DNA from: Anthoceros angustus
Lineage: Eukaryota > Streptophyta > Anthocerotopsida > Anthocerotales > Anthocerotaceae
Assembly (NCBI GenBank): GCA_010909165.1
Contig: MU008160.1
Coordinates: forward strand, 186,001 to 250,000
Direction: 5' to 3'
Length of the DNA: 64,000 nt
The position numbers and the translations under genes were made by a program. Each line of letters opens with the position of its first letter. Position 1 is the stretch's first letter. Below, piece after piece: positions 22,212 through 32,404 of this stretch. The notes under the pieces are model-generated. The model was not told where the DNA came from and did no database searches. It was given only the letters and a program-made list of their open reading frames with translations.

Positions 22212-23827
22212 ATGGTGGCGGCCTCGGTTGCGCTGGTGATGGCGCTGGTGAGCGTGGTGCGGTGCGGGGTGAAGAACTTCAGCCTGGGCTCACGTGGTGG
22301 GGAGGCACGGGCAGCTGCAGCTCCGGGGTGCAGAGCTTCACGACGCTCTCGGCGGAGGATTCTTCCGGGGTGGGGATCAGCGGCATTTTCTGCGCGGAGC
22401 TGGTGGAACGGGAGGGTGGCGGGGACGGGAGGCCGGCCCTCTGCCCGGGAAGGAGCAGATGGGGTGGAGGATGCCGGGGGCGGGGCTCTGCAGCTCGCCA
22501 TTGTGAAGAAGTCGCGGGTCATGGGGACCGAGATGAACTTCTTCTTCTTCGGCCAGAGCGAGTGCTGCTTGGATGTGCGGTCGAAGCTGGCGCTGGAGTG
22601 CGACTGGTCGCTCAGTGCGGAATGCGGGGGGAAGGGGAAGGGGGATGTGGATGCGTTTTGGAGGGAGGAGGAGGTGGAGGAGGTGAGGGGGGAGGAAGTT
22701 GAAGCTGTGGTTGCTGAGGAGGAGGAGGAGGAGGAAGAGGAGGAGGTAGGGTTTGGTGTGCGGAACGGAGGTGGTGTTGTGGAGCTAAGCGATGGGGGGA
22801 ATGGATGCTGCAGATTTGCTGTCCCCGAGTGGGCGTGTTCGCTGCTGGAGCCGCTGCAGCTCGGGGCTAAGCTTGGGAGGAGGGTTGTAGAGGCTCCCAG
22901 GAACCGGAAGAGCGTGAAGCTGAAGGAGGAGGAGCTGGATGTGACGGTGCTGAGATTGCAGCTCAGAGCGGAGGTGTTTGGGAAGGTGCAGCTCAGCGAG
23001 CAGCGATGGCGGGACGGGGGAGTTGTGCCTGGTGTGGTGCAGGGGGAGAAGCTCACGGCCACGGCCAGGGATGATGTGGTGCGGATATGGGAAAGTAAGC
23101 ACCATGTGGAGACGCTCTACTTGCCGGAAGGAGATTCTGTCTCGTCCTTGGATGTGGATTGGGGTGCGGGGGTTGCGGCCGTCGGGAGTTCGGCGGGGAT
23201 GATGTCGCTCTGGGACCTGCACAGGGCTGTGCCTACGGCAGGGGCGGGGGCGCATGCGGGCGGGTGGAGGCTCTGCAGTTCTTGCCTGTTTCACAGATTT
23301 GTGTGACGGGAGGAGAGCGGAGGGAAGGGCGTGGAGTGTTAGGGTTGGGGTCCTCTGTCAGTCTGTGGGATCCCAGGATGCTGGCGCAAGGTGCTGCTGC
23401 TGGAGGCTGCGTGGGAGATGCCACGGTGAACGGGCTGCGAGCGAGAGGGCACCAGGTGTTCGTACGGGATGTGCAGGGCTGCATTTCAGGGCTTGACATT
23501 AGGAAGCTTGCGGAATCGCCTGTGGAGCGGATGGACGGAAACGAGTTGAGGAGGGCTAGGGCAGCTTCGTCCTCTGTGCAGCAGTCTTGCTGTCACGAAG
23601 CACGAGAGAGTGAGAGGGAAGGGAAGGCGGGCAGGTTGCAGAAGGAGGAGTCCCGTTGGTGGGATGCCGTGGAATGCTGCTTCAGCGAAGATGACGATGA
23701 AGAAGATGGCTGGCAGGACGGTATTCTTTGTGCATACGAGGAAGGGTCTCCTGTGGGCAAATCGAGCTGGATAGGAAGACTAATTGGAGAGATCAAGTCT
23801 CAATTCCACCTTGGCGTTCCCTCTTGA
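22212..23827 (+). CDS. WD40-like repeat protein, frame-disrupted or mis-assembled
   Basis: The best-supported part is 22508-23827. It begins GTEMNFFFFGQSECCLDV, passes through a Glu-rich tract, then has WD-type strands: ATARDDVVRIWESKHHVETL, VAAVGSSAGMMSLWDLHRA, VEALQFLPVSQICVTGG, LGSSVSLWDPRML and VRDVQGCISGLDIRK. It ends with an acidic stretch and SWIGRLIGEIKSQFHLGVPS. The WD part changes frame at a G-rich run near 23240-23275 with no loss of domain continuity, implying a one-base error or mutation. The N-terminus is uncertain; 22212 is one candidate. The specific family was not identified. A truncated duplicate of its 5' end lies at 20.2-20.5 kb. Confidence 0.5.
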
Positions 23828-24163
23828 AGATGAGAGGCAACATTGTTTCTGGGGTGCTGAAATGTCATCCTTTGTATATAGATTCGCAGAAATCATTTCA
23901 AGATTTGTAGTCCTTTGATTGTTGGAGTCATCTGGGCTACTCCTGAACGCAGGTTTGGGGTGTGGGCAACCTTGCATATCTATCCACAACCGAAGAAATT
24001 GTAAGATACGCCACAGAGGACCCAAAAAGAGCTCCCAGCAGAATGCTGGATAAGCTCTCAACACAACATTGTCTGTACGTAAAGAAATGAGGATGATGAT
24101 TCTCCGGACAACATCGTCTGTATAAAGAATGAGGATGATTCCTTTGGACGTGCCTTGTACGAT
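23828..24163. other. Convergent 3' flanks of the WD40-like and HIG1 genes
   Basis: No further gene was recognised. An imperfect direct repeat (AATGAGGATGATTCTCC / AATGAGGATGATTCC type) lies at 24086-24140 near the HIG1 stop codon. Confidence 0.5.
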
Positions 24164-25048
24164 TTAGAAATGCTTCTCAATGCGCTTGGCCTTTTCTCCT
24201 GACTTGTGGTCATAGTACTCCACCAGAGCAGAGCCAGCAAGTGCTGCTAACGTCAGTGCCTGCGCATGTAGCCTGTGGGCCATGACAAAAAGCTGCGTGA
24301 GTTGTAACGCTCATATTGGACTGAGGTACAACATGAACACACAGCATCAAGGCTTCTCGCACTGAGAAGAGGAGAAGACGACTGCACCTTGCATGTATGA
24401 TCTTCACGCTTGGTGACATCCCCTTCTGTGAGAAATTGTACGCCAGAGAACTGATCAATCCACCGGCCCACAGAGTTCCTGACATCATAACCATGCAGGT
24501 CAGAAACCCTACAGACCAGCCTAGTCAATCACTCTCAGCAGCATGCATGCAGCGCAATCGGAGATACCCCAGCAAGGCAAGTACCACCAAGTTCGACTGG
24601 GAATCAATCCAGAAAGCTGTCACTCCAGCCACAACCTGCAAAGCAGAGAGAGCATCATCCAGGCTTCAACCAGATACACCTCTCATCAGAGTCTACCACC
24701 CTTCACCACTCTGGCGTGCAATTCAACATCAGTTCAGCGAGACCTCTCACATCGAAGTCTACCACCCTCCACCACTCTGGCGTGCAATTCAACATCAGTT
24801 CAGCGAGACCTCTCATCGAAGTCTACCACCCTCCACCACTCTGGCGTGCAAATCAACATCAGTTCAGCAAGACCCTCGAAACCTTCACAGCTAACATGTA
24901 AACCTCGGATGAATTCCTCCCAAGAAGACAAAACAGCAATGCATGAGATCACCCCACCTACTGCCTGAAGCTTATGCTCAATCAGCCATGATCTCATCGA
25001 ATCGTAGGCAGCACGAGTTCCATTCTCACTCTCCGGCTTGACCGCCAT
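24164..25048 (-). CDS. HIG1-domain protein (hypoxia-responsive, mitochondrial inner membrane)
   Basis: Three exons, 25048-24958, 24478-24388 and 24272-24164, join in phases 1 and 2 with GT-AG borders to give 96 residues. The product reads as a classic plant HIG1 protein: RSWLIEHKLQAVG, then a first membrane helix LWAGGLISSLAYNFS, SVKIIHAR, a second helix LHAQALTLAALAGSALVEYY, and a DHKSGEKAKRIEKHF tail. HIG1 proteins sit in the inner membrane and assist respiratory-chain (super)complexes; plant members are often hypoxia-induced. Length equals the family norm. The start at 25048 gives MAVKPESENG, the usual short soluble N-terminus. Intron 1 carries a 64-bp minisatellite. Confidence 0.93.
24690..24880. 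repeat. Minisatellite, three units of 61-66 bp, in HIG1 intron 1
   Basis: Units at 24690-24755, 24756-24819 and 24820-24880 each start AGTCTACCACCC and contain CACTCTGGCGTGCAA and CAACATCAGTTCAGC. They differ by few substitutions and a 2-base length change, so the expansion is young. The plus-strand ORFs here are repeat artefacts. Confidence 0.9.
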
Positions 25049-26105
25049 GGCTACAATACGCAGGCAGCAGATGCTGCCAACTCCAAGAGATCCTTCACAA
25101 AGCTCCACCACCCAACAGTTCAGTCACTCCAATCACCTCCTCCCTCCCGAGGCCTTCCACGTCTCAAGGCGGCCACAGTTTCACCGCCAGCAATCTCAAC
25201 TCAGAAGCCACGAAATTCGTCCTTCCTTGCTTGCAGAGCAGCGTATCGGGTGTCCCACTTACTCCAGCCCCTCTTCTTTCAGTGTGAACTGCAACAAACC
25301 AACGCTCAAGGGACCTGGCTAGCCAGATCATCTGCTGTAGGGCAACCTGTCCTTCACAGAAGCTGCCATGGTTGCTCATGCTTCTGTACGGAGAGAAGTT
25401 CGCCAACACCGCACGGGCGTAAATTTGTAAATTAGGGTCCAATAATAATAGGTGATAAAAATTATGAAACGGAACGGGGGTTACCCCCGTTGCCACCTTG
25501 GGCTGCCTCCCCGCTCGGCCGGCCCTCGGCTACACCACCTCCGTTTGGGAAGGGTTGTGGCAAACGCGGGGTGAGAGGAATCCGATTGCCGGTTGCGGCG
25601 TCTTGTCTGGATCTCGTCTGCCGGTGATCCTGGGGGAGAAAATCAATGTTCTGGAGGAATCTGGCTCCGCATTTTTTCTGCATGGAGTAGGATTGGCTTG
25701 CGGGCTGGTGGGCTGTGTCCACAATGAATCCTTCTGCAAGTTGGTATGGCACGGCGTTGCGCGCGGTCGCATTCAGCCTTGCAGTCTCCTTGCTGTGGAA
25801 TGTCCTCGTTGCGGGAGCCGGAACTGGTGCTAGTGATGCAGGTTCGTGAGCTTTCCTATTTGGGTTTCCTGTGTGTCGAAGCATGTGTTTTGCATCTGGG
25901 GTTGGCTGGACTGATCAGGAGTTTGTGTCTGCAATTCCGGCCTGACAGATGTTGTTGCCTGCGTCTTTGGCTGAGAGAATCCCCTCTCCAGCTGGTCGCA
26001 GCGTGACGTACCTTTGTGGGCGGGTTGACACTGTACTCTGAAACTGGGAGAGAACATGAACCGTATGTAGGACGTGTGTGGCTGCGGTGTGCTTGAAATT
26101 TGTGC
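25049..26105. other. Intergenic between HIG1 (-) and ATG4 (+)
   Basis: This should contain the divergent promoters. Overlapping ORFs at 25462-25884 (-) and 25498-25833 (+) have no recognisable domain. They are probably chance frames in a GC-richer leader, although a small unrecognised gene cannot be excluded. Confidence 0.4.
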
Positions 26106-26134
26106 TAGGATGCATCCGTGACGGATGCATCCTA
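26106..26134. promoter_or_regulatory. Perfect 14-bp-arm palindrome upstream of ATG4
   Basis: TAGGATGCATCCGT (26106-26119), one G, then its exact reverse complement (26121-26134). Each arm also contains the self-complementary GGATGCATCC, so the site is a palindrome of palindromes. It lies about 350 bp before the ATG4 start. A binding or cruciform role is inference. Confidence 0.6.
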
Positions 26135-26485
26135 ACGTTGAGTTCAATTCTTCCGCAACCTCTAGGAACTCCTAAAACTATGCTGTTTCCTTGGTCCGCC
26201 AGGTCGAAGAGCACACGATCTTCTCTTGACCTGATCCAATTTTCCTTCCGACCTACTTCTGCTGTCCCCTGACAGACGTGTCTCGTCCGTTCTCTGCAAT
26301 TACCCTAAACCTGAGAAGATCCAAGCTTTGCAGGAAGTCGGTGATAGTCGTCCTTGGAAGTTAGATTGTAGTGGCTCCCTCGGGCCTGGAACTTGTTTAG
26401 AGCGGGTATATATATTCAAGAGACTCGTTTCGAAAGGATCAGGAATTGAGGCGTGCCTCCAACTCTGTTTGCCCATGAGCCGTCG

Positions 26486-27748
26486 ATGAAGGAGCGGTGG
26501 ATAGTGGCTCTGCGAAGAGTTGTGCAGAGTGCCCCGATGCAGCGCTTGCAGGAGCGCCTCTGGGGTTGTTCTCAAACGAGATGGAGTGCTGCAGCCACTG
26601 CCAATTCTGGCAGTGTCATCTGGCTCCTGGGGGTCTGCTACAAGGTTCCTGCAGTGGCTGAGGGTGGGGACAAGTCTGTGGCAGAGAAGGCGCTGTCGGA
26701 GTTCTTGGAGGATTTCAGTTCCAGACTGTGGCTGACCTATCGGAGAGGCTTTGAGGCTTTAGGTGACTCCAAGATCACCTCGGATGTGGGGTGGGGCTGC
26801 ATGGTCCGGAGTGGCCAGATGCTGGTGGCCCAGGCTCTCATATGTCATCGCTTGGGGAGGTCTTGGCGGCGGGACTCTCAGAAGCAAGCATCACAAGATT
26901 ACTTGGAGATAGTGGAAAGCTTTGGAGATTCATTTGCTGAAAGTTGTCCCTTTTCTATACATAACATATTGGAAGTTGGACGCCCCCATGGGTTGACCGT
27001 GGGGTCATGGATGGGACCTTATGCACTTTGCAGGGCTCTAGAGGCTTTGGGTCACGCAGACAGGGAGAGGTGTCGTGCAGGACAAGGAAAGCGTGCCTTG
27101 CCCATGGCAGTGTATGTTGTTTCTGGTGAAGCAGAGGGTGCACGAGGAGGAGCTCCAGTGCTATGTATTGATGATGCTGCCGATTGTTGCTGTGCTGAGC
27201 CTGGCACGGAGTGGGCTCCACTCTTAGTGCTTGTTCCCCTTGTCCTGGGGCTGGATAAAGTAAATCCCTTGTACCTGCCTTCTTTGCAGGCGACCTTTGG
27301 ATTTCCCCAGAGCCTTGGAGTTCTGGGAGGCAAACCAGGTGCTTCAACTTACATTGTTGGTGTTCAGGATGATCAGGTTTTGTATCTTGATCCCCACGAG
27401 GTGCAGCTGACTGTCAAAATGGACCCAAGTGTGCCGGATGCAGACACTAGCTCTTACCACTGTGGTGTAGTGCGTCGGATGCGTTTGGATGCGATTGACC
27501 CATCATTGGCGCTGGGGTTCTATTGTCGAAATAAGGGGGAATTTGATGACCTCTGTAGCCGGGCCTCAGATCTCGCAGGTCACTCAAATGGTGCTCCCAT
27601 GTTCACAGTAGCAAAAGAGAGAGGCAATGGGAATCAGGTTATGAGCCTCTGTCTGGAGGAAGATAATTCTGCAATGAATGTACAGGAGATCACAGCTGGA
27701 GACAAAAGTGTAGATAATGTTGCCGAAGAGGACTGGCAGATTCTTTGA
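26486..27748 (+). CDS. ATG4: Autophagy cysteine protease ATG4
   Basis: ATG4 cleaves the C-terminus of ATG8 to expose glycine for lipid conjugation and later delipidates it (cytosol, autophagosome membrane). One open frame gives 420 residues from the ATG at 26486, the first after an in-frame stop at 26447. C54-family landmarks are WLLGVCYKV, FSSRLWLTYRRGF, the catalytic Cys105 in DVGWGCMVRSGQML, VGSWMGPYALCRAL, PSLQATFGFPQSLGVLGGKP and the Asp302/His304 pair in YLDPHEVQ. The C-terminus EEDWQIL fits an ATG8-interacting W-x-x-L motif after acidic residues. Length is normal. It is uninterrupted by introns, unusual for plant ATG4, so a retrogene origin is possible. All catalytic residues are present. 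Confidence 0.95.
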   Translation: MKERWIVALRRVVQSAPMQRLQERLWGCSQTRWSAAATANSGSVIWLLGVCYKVPAVAEGGDKSVAEKALSEFLEDFSSRLWLTYRRGFEALGDSKITSDVGWGCMVRSGQMLVAQALICHRLGRSWRRDSQKQASQDYLEIVESFGDSFAESCPFSIHNILEVGRPHGLTVGSWMGPYALCRALEALGHADRERCRAGQGKRALPMAVYVVSGEAEGARGGAPVLCIDDAADCCCAEPGTEWAPLLVLVPLVLGLDKVNPLYLPSLQATFGFPQSLGVLGGKPGASTYIVGVQDDQVLYLDPHEVQLTVKMDPSVPDADTSSYHCGVVRRMRLDAIDPSLALGFYCRNKGEFDDLCSRASDLAGHSNGAPMFTVAKERGNGNQVMSLCLEEDNSAMNVQEITAGDKSVDNVAEEDWQIL

Positions 27749-28307
27749 TGTATTAACATAGATAAGTTATTCTTCAGGCTCGTCTTCCAGTTTAGATGGG
27801 ATTCTTTGGAGATGCTGCCTTCACTTCATAGTGGCGGAGCCATATCAGCCAGTGAGGATACCTGCCTTTCCTGGACTTATAAGCTCTTTCGCCTGACTGG
27901 GGCCAAGGTCTGCAGATGGATTGCAGCGTCTGTGATATTTGTTTGTTGACAAAAGGCTGGGGAGTCTAGTCACCAGGAACCAGCATATACTTGGTAGCAC
28001 TGATGGGAGCAGGAGAAGGCATATCTTCAGAATCATGGTCACTTCTAATTGGTCCTATAGATTGATGTTGCCTTAGGTTCAGGAATTAGATGTAGTATGA
28101 CATTTTGTTCATTTTGGCCTGCAAAGGACCTCTGTTTTGGAATATTACGAAAGGAGCAGATTTACCTGTCAAACAGTGCTGTGATTTCCTGGACTGTCAT
28201 GCTTGTATTTTGCGATTTGTTCAGAGTTGTCTGCTCGGCTACTTTGGTTACAACTGTGCGTTTTTCTGAACAACTCAAGAAGTGGGTTTTGTTTGTTTTC
28301 AACTCAG
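27749..28307 (+). other. ATG4 3' flank and unresolved 5' exon(s) of the folate-receptor-like gene
   Basis: The signal-peptide exon of the downstream gene should lie here. An open frame from 28097 runs into the acceptor at 28306-28307 but gives no convincing signal peptide, so the first exon is not assigned. Confidence 0.4.
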
Positions 28308-29304
28308 GAGTTTGCAGCTCCCAGGGTGGCAGGTTCCCAAAATTCTCCTTCGAAGGACAGAGCCCAAGGAAAGCCTCCAAGGGTCCGGGTGATCTGACGT
28401 TGTGCCGGGTCTATCACAAGAAGACCTGCTGTACAGCAGTACAGACGCGGGCTGCCCTCTTGTCATTAGCTAAGTTGGCCTCGAATGGGGAGGCAAGCAA
28501 GCAATGCCTAAACTTGTGGGAAGTACTGGAGTGTTCAATATGTGATCCGCACGTGGGAGTCAATCCTGGTCCTCCATTGCTGTGCTCTTCATTTTGTAAG
28601 AGGGTGTATGAGGCTTGTGGTGATGCGTTCTTTTCTGCAGATCCTTCAACTCAGGTACTTGCTTTGCCCATATTATGGACTTCGTAGTAAACGTTTGTTG
28701 TCTTCTCTCTCCCCTCTGCATGCACCTTTTGAAATGATTGGTTTCTCTCAAGCAGGTGTTGATCCCTTGTAAAGATACTGTTTGTGCGCGGGGAAGGGAA
28801 TGGGCATTTAGCAGCACAGAATTTTGCAAGCTTGCTGGGTTCTCTGTTCCAAGTGCAGAAGAGGAACTCAAGAGTCTCCCTGCCTGTTACGATGGGAAAG
28901 TACACATCGACACGGAACCTCTTTTTGAGAAGCGCCAATCCACTGCTAAAGGTCGGTACAGATTTGGCTACTTCAGATATCTGAGGAAATTTTTCAGAAG
29001 GATGACATCTGGGGAAAACGTTTCATGGGCCGTCGGTGGCTTAGTCTTGACAGGGGGCGCCCTTTATGTTTTTCGGTACGTGTCAGCCATGCTCTCTCCT
29101 ATCTCCCAATCATCCCATCGCCATTCGTACTCACTTTTGTCGGGTTGACCAACTCGCAGGCGGAGGGGTTTGAAACCCAAGAGCAGGCAAGAACTGGCAG
29201 CACGTCGCTCCAAATTCTATCAGGAAGCCCCAACTCGGCAGCCTCGAGGTAGTAACAGTATTCCTCCACGATCTTGGGGAAAGGGGACCACCAAGGTCCC
29301 ATGA
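28308..29304 (+). CDS. Folate-receptor-like domain protein (5' exon not resolved)
   Basis: Three exons were identified: 28308-28654, 28756-29075 and 29160-29304 (phases 0 and 1, GT-AG). The first begins after a CTCAG acceptor and reads GVCSSQGGRFPKFSFEG, DLTLCRVYHKKTCC, LWEVLECSICDPHVGVNPG, PPLLCSSFCKRVYEACGDAF. The second has a further Cys set, then a C-terminal membrane helix (VSWAVGGLVLTGGALYVF). The third gives a basic tail (RRGLKPKSRQELAARRSKFY). The cysteine pattern and order match the plant proteins annotated as folate receptor family, a secretory-pathway membrane protein group without a settled function. Folate binding is not shown. The signal-peptide exon must lie upstream, linked in phase 1. 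Confidence 0.78.
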
Positions 29305-29969
29305 AGAGATAGTTGACTGATGGTGAGATCAGATGTTGTGGAAGAAGTTTTTGTTGTGACAAAAACTCTCCTTAGTATATATGAACTCGGCGCTCTTCTT
29401 TGTATTTACTATACACCTAGTAAGCAATCGTGAAAGATTTTGTTATTGCTTTTGTGACAAGCATTGCTTCTTCCTCATGAGCAACCGTGTATGCTCACTA
29501 TTGAAAGCACTCACTACTCTTGGAAACACGTGAGGAGCCTGTAGGCCATGGACATTCTGAGTTGGAGGATCTTCTTGGAAGTCAAAATTATGACTTGAAA
29601 AATGTACATTGCTAAAGCCCTTGTGCTATCTGCCTCTCAACTCTCCCTAGGATTACGCAAGGTATCCTACTGAATAGGGGCCCGCCCGAGGATTACCCAA
29701 AGCCATCCTACTTCAATAAATGGGGGCCCAAGGATTGGATTACCCAAGCCATCCTACTAAACTGGGGACTACCCTGGCTAACAGGCCTCAGATGGCAAGT
29801 CAAGACGACAAAGTCTAGTTATCTCGCCTACTACAAAAATTGAGAAAAAATAAACCTTCGCCTAAGGCGCAAGCAAACACCTGGGCAATTATCACGCAGT
29901 TCGGCTGTACAGAGTGCCGAAAAGGCACGTTAGCAGATCAATGTCGCTCTGTGAAGGCGGGGATGCAGC
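29305..29969. other. Convergent 3' intergenic region with a short degenerate repeat
   Basis: At 29650-29768 a GGATTACCCAA...CCATCCTACT...GGGG motif of about 45-55 bp occurs three times in degenerate form. Nothing else was recognised. Confidence 0.55.
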
Positions 29970-32404
29970 TCAGTCTCTACTTGGGGGGCTGTGCAGGGCA
30001 TCAACACTGCCAGCATAGGACCAGGTTTTATACTTGGGATTGTGACTGGGCAGATCATACTTGGGACTGTACTTTGGGCTGTCATACTTGGGTAGGCCAT
30101 CATACTTGTCTGGCAGGGGTGGCTTCCCATGGCTTTCCATCTCTGGTTTCTCATCCTCTTCCTCTGCATCCTTCGCTACAATGTACTCAGATAGAGCTTT
30201 GCCCAGAGTAGGACCAAGTTTGTAGCCCTTCTTCCCAACATGCGGGCCGGGGGCATAAGGTGGGGTCATACCAGGACTGTTCACTTGTGCAGGAGACTGA
30301 CTGGGGGACGTGAAGGGAGTGGCATAGGGTGTAGCAACCAGAGTTTTGGATACGACAGCCCTCTTGTTCATGGCTGAACGCACAGAGGGTGGTCCAGGAG
30401 GAGGAGGGAGAGGAGCAAAGGCTTTTTTGGCTATATCATCTGCATACAGGACGTCATCAATCCGGGAAATGATGTTGTAGGCAAGGCTCTCTAAAACCCG
30501 GGAATAGCTTTCCAAAATGGCCTGTCCCACATCCTGCACAACAGAAAAAACCGAGCAATTAGTACGAAGTTTCTCGCATTGCTGGTAAGCCAAGGACGAG
30601 ATTTGACTGGGTGCGCCATTACAAAGACATGATAATTACCCTGTTGTACTGGATCTTGCTTGTGTCCAGGTTTGTTTGTGGCAAGCCTGTGAACCGAAGC
30701 CGTAAGCTCACCAGAAGACTCTCTGCTCTGTGAGCTATGTGTTCCCTGTCCGCCTCTCCTACCAGGTCTTTGACCCAGTTGCTCTTGCTCTGCCTTTCCT
30801 TCGGCAGACTCTGTTGCATTTGCTTCACCTGAATCTTCCGCCGCCAGATATGGATAGCCGATTCCAGGCGATTTGCTATATCAAGCACGTTGTGCTCGTT
30901 AGTGAGGTCCAGACCCGATAGAACAGCGTCAGGAGAGAAGTTATCTGCCGCCAAGCCCCTATATATGGCGTCTCCTAGAGTTGCCTTTCCAGCCTGCAGC
31001 GTTTACCACTTTCTCAGTTAGGATGCACTCATAAGTTGCCCTCTGTGCACGTATCAACTCAAGCACATCAAAAGAGTGTGGTCTGTGCCGTACCTTCGGA
31101 AGAGTGTCCCAGTAAGGATCCGGAACCTCCATTTCCGCTATGACCATACTGTTGATTGCCATGGCGGCTTTCAAGATTTGGTTGGTGCTCTCTCTCTGAT
31201 ACTGCAGTCGTTTTCTGGAGTCCTCGGACAGACCGTTCACGGGAACTCGTGGCGTTGGCAGCCACCATTTCTCTTCCTGCCTTTGAGAGGAGTGAGCTGA
31301 GCCTCCGTTAGAATCCTTCTCAATACCCCGATCCACGTACCAGAACTCTGTGTCACTGAATCCTTCCAAGGAATCCTGGAACATGAGCAAGGAGAGTTAA
31401 TGGAATCCCGATGGGATCAAACAATAGCTCCTCACGGCAACACAGTTGGACTGCGCATACCAGCAGCATGTTATCCAACTTCCTCAATGCGGGAAGATTG
31501 ACATGCAGATCAGTACGGGGCCGTGTGACCATGACCTGCAAAGGCATTTCCAACATTGGAATGTGTCAGTCCACTGTACTCACAAGGACAAAACCAGATC
31601 CCTCAAGCCCACAACGCAAAAGATGTACCCACCTCCGTACTACTGCCGTCCGGATAATGCTGCCAGGAAGGAACGAGCTCCACAATGTGATCACTGACTG
31701 ACAGGAGCCATTCGAGTTCTCTCCGCCACATCGTCCTCTTCTCACATGACAGAGGTTCCAATCTCCACAACTCTCCGAAAACAGAAGCTGCACAAGAGCT
31801 CGTGCCATTCAGAACCTACTTCCATACTATACCTATTCCACAGCGTCACCGAAGAGCACAAATCCCCCGCTTACCTGACAGATTGGTCATGGCATTAGAG
31901 ATAGCGAGAGCAGTGCAAACTCCCTTGCCGCCACCGGACATGTCCTCTCCAAGCAGCAACTTGGCAAACCTTTCTTTCATCAACTCCACCTCTGATCACA
32001 GCAACAGAAAATGGTAAAGAACTGTACAGAATACTACAACAAAACACTACTTAAATCCGCCACACCTCAGAGTGTGAAAGCATCCTACCCGAAAGTTCCG
32101 TCTCCCTTTTCTCCCGCTTCTCTTCCCACATGAAGCTCGCATTGCTGAGCTTGGAGGAAGAAGGAGAGAGCTCCGGGCCGCGCCTACTGCTATCCGTTCT
32201 GCTGTCCACCCTGCTACTCGCCGGCCACCGTATCGGAGACGACGTAGCAGAGCAGGTGCTGGCTAGGTCCTCCCCTCGCACGTGGGCAGTGGGATCCCCA
32301 GGACTAAACCGCAGATCCAAATCCCCCACTTCAGAGCTCAAACACTCGCTTGTGGAGCTCCCGGGAGTGTCAGTTATGCTCTGCTGCTCGAATCTGTCGT
32401 CCAT
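29970..32404 (-). CDS. ROPGEF: Rop guanine nucleotide exchange factor (PRONE domain, ROPGEF)
   Basis: ROPGEFs load GTP on Rop GTPases at the plasma membrane in polar growth. Exons (high to low): 32404-32089, 31991-31875, 31787-31633, 31535-31461, 31375-30985, 30974-30640 and 30533-29970, all consistent in phase, 650 residues. PRONE landmarks: [47 protein letters not shown], the Rop-contacting [10 protein letters not shown] loop, [38 protein letters not shown] and [16 protein letters not shown]. The C-terminal tail is Pro/Ser-rich with a KYD/SPKY repeat. The N-terminus is variable in this family; 32404 is one choice, 32506 another. The boundary at 30984-30975 is only 10 nt (GC...AG), too short to splice, so either an intron has been lost in assembly or the gene carries a frameshift there. 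Confidence 0.9.
30975..30984 (-). other. 10-nt GC...AG insert at a PRONE exon junction
   Basis: Between GGCTGGAAAG and GAGACGCCATATAT the minus strand has GCAACTCTAG. Removing exactly these ten bases restores the near-invariant GWKGDAIYRG peptide in frame; leaving them in causes a stop within seven codons. They start with GC and end with CTAG like a drastically shortened intron. Confidence 0.85.

Larger units (their letters stand above)
18497..22507. repeat. Tandem duplication, two units of about 2.0 kb, spanning the 3' part of an EG45-like gene and the 5' part of a WD40-like gene
   Basis: Unit 1 is about 18497-20508 and unit 2 about 20509-22507. At the internal junction (20503-20518) WD40-like sequence GTGAAGAAGTC changes directly into the EG45-like AGTCATGGTGATGATT. 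The original EG45 side reads GTGAAAGTCATGG (18488-18500) and the original WD40 side GTGAAGAAGTCGCGG (22502). The shared GTGAA/AAGTC is microhomology at the breakpoint. Confidence 0.88.

Noticed and set aside
21854-23062. 402-codon minus-strand ORF, Ser/Pro-rich
   Set aside because: Its composition is the complement of Gly/Glu GGA and GAG tracts. The plus strand carries recognisable WD-type strands over the same bases.
28097-28307. N-terminus of the folate-receptor-like protein from the open frame at 28097
   Set aside because: The peptide lacks a proper signal sequence, and a good CTCAG acceptor at 28303-28307 separates it from the conserved domain, so it is probably intron.
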